Positions 62,305 through 64,000 of a stretch of DNA of 64,000 bases are shown one piece after another (the stretch's first letter is position 1; the number at the start of each line of letters is the position of its first letter). Origin of the DNA: Deinococcus sp. AB2017081. Its GTDB lineage: Bacteria > Deinococcota > Deinococci > Deinococcales > Deinococcaceae. Under the pieces are notes generated by a model. That model searched no databases. It was not told the DNA's origin and saw only the letters and a program-made list of their open reading frames with translations. Both the position numbers and the translations under genes were made by a program. The stretch spans positions 233,501 to 297,500 of the forward strand of contig NZ_CP140098.1 of the NCBI RefSeq assembly GCF_034440735.1. The letters are read 5' to 3'.

Positions 62305-63204
62305 TCACGGGCGGGGGCGCAGGACGCTCAGGGCTCCGGGCACGACATCGATCTGTACCGTCCCCCCCGGTTCGTGGCTGCGGCGCAGTTCGGTGTCGAC
62401 GTGGAACACCTGCCCGTGATCGGCCACGGTGAACGACCGGCCCGGGCAGGTGCTCACGCTGGGCAGGGTGTCGAAGGTGCCGCCCAGCATGGCCCGGCCG
62501 TACTGGAACAGCGGCAGGTGCCGGGTCGCGTCCACGCGCACCAGATCCAGCCGGCCGTCGCCCGGCGTGGCCTGGGGCGCGAGGTGCAGGCCGTTGCCGG
62601 TCGAGGGGGTGTTCATGACCTCCAGCAGCAGGGCGGGCGGGCTGGGCACCGCCTCCCCGTCCACCGTGACGCGCACCCCCAGGGGATGCAGTGTGGTCAG
62701 GGCCTCGAAGATCGAGCCCAGGGCCCGCACCGGACTCTTGGGCGCGTGGGGGTTGTAGTCGTCGAGCACCTCGGCGAACAGGCCGCAGCCGCAGGCCTCC
62801 AGGAAGTGATCCTCGCCCCACTGGCCCCGCACGCGGCCCACGTCGAAGGGGGCGGGGGCGGCGTCCCGGTACGACCGGGCGACCTCCAGCGGGTCACCCA
62901 TGGCGCTCCATGCGCGGGCCACGTTGTTCGCGGTGCCCAGGGGCAGCACGCCCAGGATCAGATCCGGGCGGTGCAGGGCGTGCAGGGCGGCGGCCCGCAG
63001 GGTGCCGTCTCCGCCGGCGATGAACAGTGTGCCGGTGATGTGGGGGAGGCGCTCGACCACGTCCTCGGGGCGGGTCGTCAGCCAGACCTCGGCGTCGTAG
63101 TCGGCGTCCAGCAGGGCGTGGTGCAGGGCGTCGGGCGAGGCGCGGCGCTGGCTGCCGGCGGCGGCGTTGTACAGCAGCGTGGCGGGCCGCGCGGGGGTGG
63201 GCAT
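62305..63204 (-). CDS. Diacylglycerol kinase-family lipid kinase
   Basis: 299 aa of the DAGK/YegS/sphingosine kinase fold. The ATP-binding motif is FIAGGDGTLRAA with GGDGT at 64-68, followed by LGVLPLGTANNVARAW. The C-terminal beta domain carries PGDGRLDLVRV, and HVDTELRR replaces the usual HxDGE end motif. Phosphorylates a lipid, probably diacylglycerol or a related lipid. Paralogous to the partial gene at 63686. Confidence 0.87.
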   Translation of the reverse strand: MPTPARPATLLYNAAAGSQRRASPDALHHALLDADYDAEVWLTTRPEDVVERLPHITGTLFIAGGDGTLRAAALHALHRPDLILGVLPLGTANNVARAWSAMGDPLEVARSYRDAAPAPFDVGRVRGQWGEDHFLEACGCGLFAEVLDDYNPHAPKSPVRALGSIFEALTTLHPLGVRVTVDGEAVPSPPALLLEVMNTPSTGNGLHLAPQATPGDGRLDLVRVDATRHLPLFQYGRAMLGGTFDTLPSVSTCPGRSFTVADHGQVFHVDTELRRSHEPGGTVQIDVVPGALSVLRPRP

Positions 63205-63210
63205 GTGCGT

Positions 63211-63216
63211 ACAGTA
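63211..63216 (-). promoter_or_regulatory. -10 box of the first lipid kinase gene
   Basis: Minus-strand TACTGT ends 6 nt before the ATG at 63204. Confidence 0.5.
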
Positions 63217-63235
63217 TGGCGGTCAGGGCAGGAGG

Positions 63236-63241
63236 TACGCT
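63236..63241 (+). promoter_or_regulatory. -10 box of the small membrane protein gene
   Basis: TACGCT ends 5 nt before the ATG at 63247; only 19 bp separate it from the divergent -10 box. Confidence 0.45.
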
Positions 63242-63246
63242 GGCGC

Positions 63247-63624
63247 ATGACGCTGCCCCCGGTACCGCCCGCCCTTGAACCGTACCGCCGACCGTCGCGG
63301 GAGCGCATGCGCCTGTACGGCGCGCTGCTGCTGATGCTGGTGCTCACGGCCACATTCGGCCGGAAGCGGCCAGGCGACCTGGGCACGCGGGAGACCCTGC
63401 GGCGCAGCCCGTTCGCGCGGATCATGTTCATGGACATCGGGGCGCTGTCCACGCTGGGAGCGCTGTATCTCGTGCTCCACGGGCGCACGCGGGTGCGCGT
63501 CCCTGCGGCCCTGGCCTCGCTGGCGGTCGGGAGTTTCGCGCTGCTGCCGGCCCTGGCCTACGAGGACTGGGTGGCCCTGAACCGGGAGCACGGGGACACC
63601 TCCGGTCGGCACACGGGGGGATGA
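63247..63624 (+). CDS. Hypothetical membrane protein, 125 aa
   Basis: Three hydrophobic segments at about 22-37, 57-77 and 83-101, with short basic loops. Start fixed by the adjacent -10 box. It lies between the two lipid kinase genes and is divergent from the first. Family not recognised. Confidence 0.6.
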   Translation: MTLPPVPPALEPYRRPSRERMRLYGALLLMLVLTATFGRKRPGDLGTRETLRRSPFARIMFMDIGALSTLGALYLVLHGRTRVRVPAALASLAVGSFALLPALAYEDWVALNREHGDTSGRHTGG

Positions 63625-63673
63625 GCGCCCCCCACTTCACGGTTTCCTCAAGGCGACCGGGAGGCGCAGTGCG

Positions 63674-63679
63674 TACAGT
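63674..63679 (+). promoter_or_regulatory. -10 box of the second lipid kinase gene
   Basis: TACAGT ends 6 nt before the ATG at 63686. Confidence 0.55.
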
Positions 63680-63685
63680 GACGGC

Positions 63686-64000
63686 ATGACCCTTCCAGGC
63701 GCTGCTCCCGAGGTCACTCCGGACGCCCACGTGCCGGGCGGCGACGTGCTGGCCACGACCGAGGCCACGCTGATCTACAACACGAAGGCCGGCGGCAGCG
63801 AGCGCAGCAGCCCCGATCACCTGGTCGAGGCCCTGCACCAGCTCGGCTACCGCCCCGTGTACCGCGCCACCGACTCCGAGGACGACCTTGTGCAGGCGCT
63901 GCGCGACGCCGAGGGCACCGTGTTCGTGGCGGGCGGCGACGGCACGATCCGCGCCGCGACCCTGCACCTGGCGGGGCGGGCGGGCGTGATCCTGGGCATC
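63686..64000 (+). CDS. Diacylglycerol kinase-family protein, cut by window edge
   Basis: The first 105 residues are visible. After a 25-residue extension, ATLIYNTKAGGSERSSPDHL and FVAGGDGTIRAATLHLAG (GGDGT at 83-87) match the ATP-binding half of the lipid kinase at 62305. A second, diverged copy in opposite orientation. Confidence 0.85.
   Translation, partial: MTLPGAAPEVTPDAHVPGGDVLATTEATLIYNTKAGGSERSSPDHLVEALHQLGYRPVYRATDSEDDLVQALRDAEGTVFVAGGDGTIRAATLHLAGRAGVILGI

Overview
The window is high-GC chromosomal DNA from a Deinococcus-like bacterium. Four things point that way. There is an adenosylcobalamin-dependent ribonucleotide reductase with a separate nrdR. There are class 2 pyrD and archaeal-type phosphoglycerate mutase genes. 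Many intergenic repeats resemble the small dispersed repeats of Deinococcus. About two dozen genes have a TAnnnT -10 box ending 5-8 nt before the start codon, the layout of leaderless transcripts that are common in this genus. The genus is inferred; no marker such as 16S rRNA is present.

Layout. 1-16.9 kb is mainly housekeeping and stress genes: a folate pabAB fusion with partial pabC, an Rrf2 regulator, pyrD, galE, a frameshifted orphan Imm7 immunity gene, an M20 peptidase, apgM, dienelactone hydrolase, terC, trmH, DinB, a metallo-beta-lactamase-fold hydrolase, a photolyase and a TRIC-type channel. 17.0-34.3 kb is the most unusual part. A tightly overlapping operon joins a polysaccharide flippase, a GT2-GT4 fusion glycosyltransferase, a partner-switching module (STAS, PP2C phosphatase fused to an anti-sigma-type kinase, second STAS, receiver domain) and a three-gene module: a large GT-C-like membrane protein, a lipoprotein and a membrane-anchored barrel-like protein. 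A second, diverged copy of the three-gene module follows, then manA. The likely job is assembly of a surface polysaccharide or glycoconjugate, controlled by protein partner switching.

34.5-50 kb holds a DEAD-box helicase, anmK, an orphan histidine kinase with a molybdopterin-domain-like secreted partner, an acyltransferase, a complete branched-chain amino-acid-type ABC importer, a 2H phosphoesterase, nrdR with a degenerate SDR, a zinc-ribbon peptide, a Nudix gene and dnaB. 50.3-51.9 kb holds two nearly identical type IV pilin genes in 521-bp direct repeats around a divergent AT-rich pilin. 52-58.3 kb holds DUF1802, a lipoprotein, a methyltransferase, gpsA and nrdJ. 58.3-60.5 kb is an AT-rich island (DUF3800 plus a frameshifted partner) followed by gene remnants and repeats. 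60.5-64 kb holds an SDR, a secreted protein and two diacylglycerol-kinase-like genes.

Cross-cutting patterns are two families of intergenic repeats whose ends coincide with TGA stop codons, several short leader ORFs coupled to downstream genes, and a palindromic operator over the nrdJ -35 box. No rRNA, tRNA, CRISPR array, intact insertion sequence or prophage was seen.
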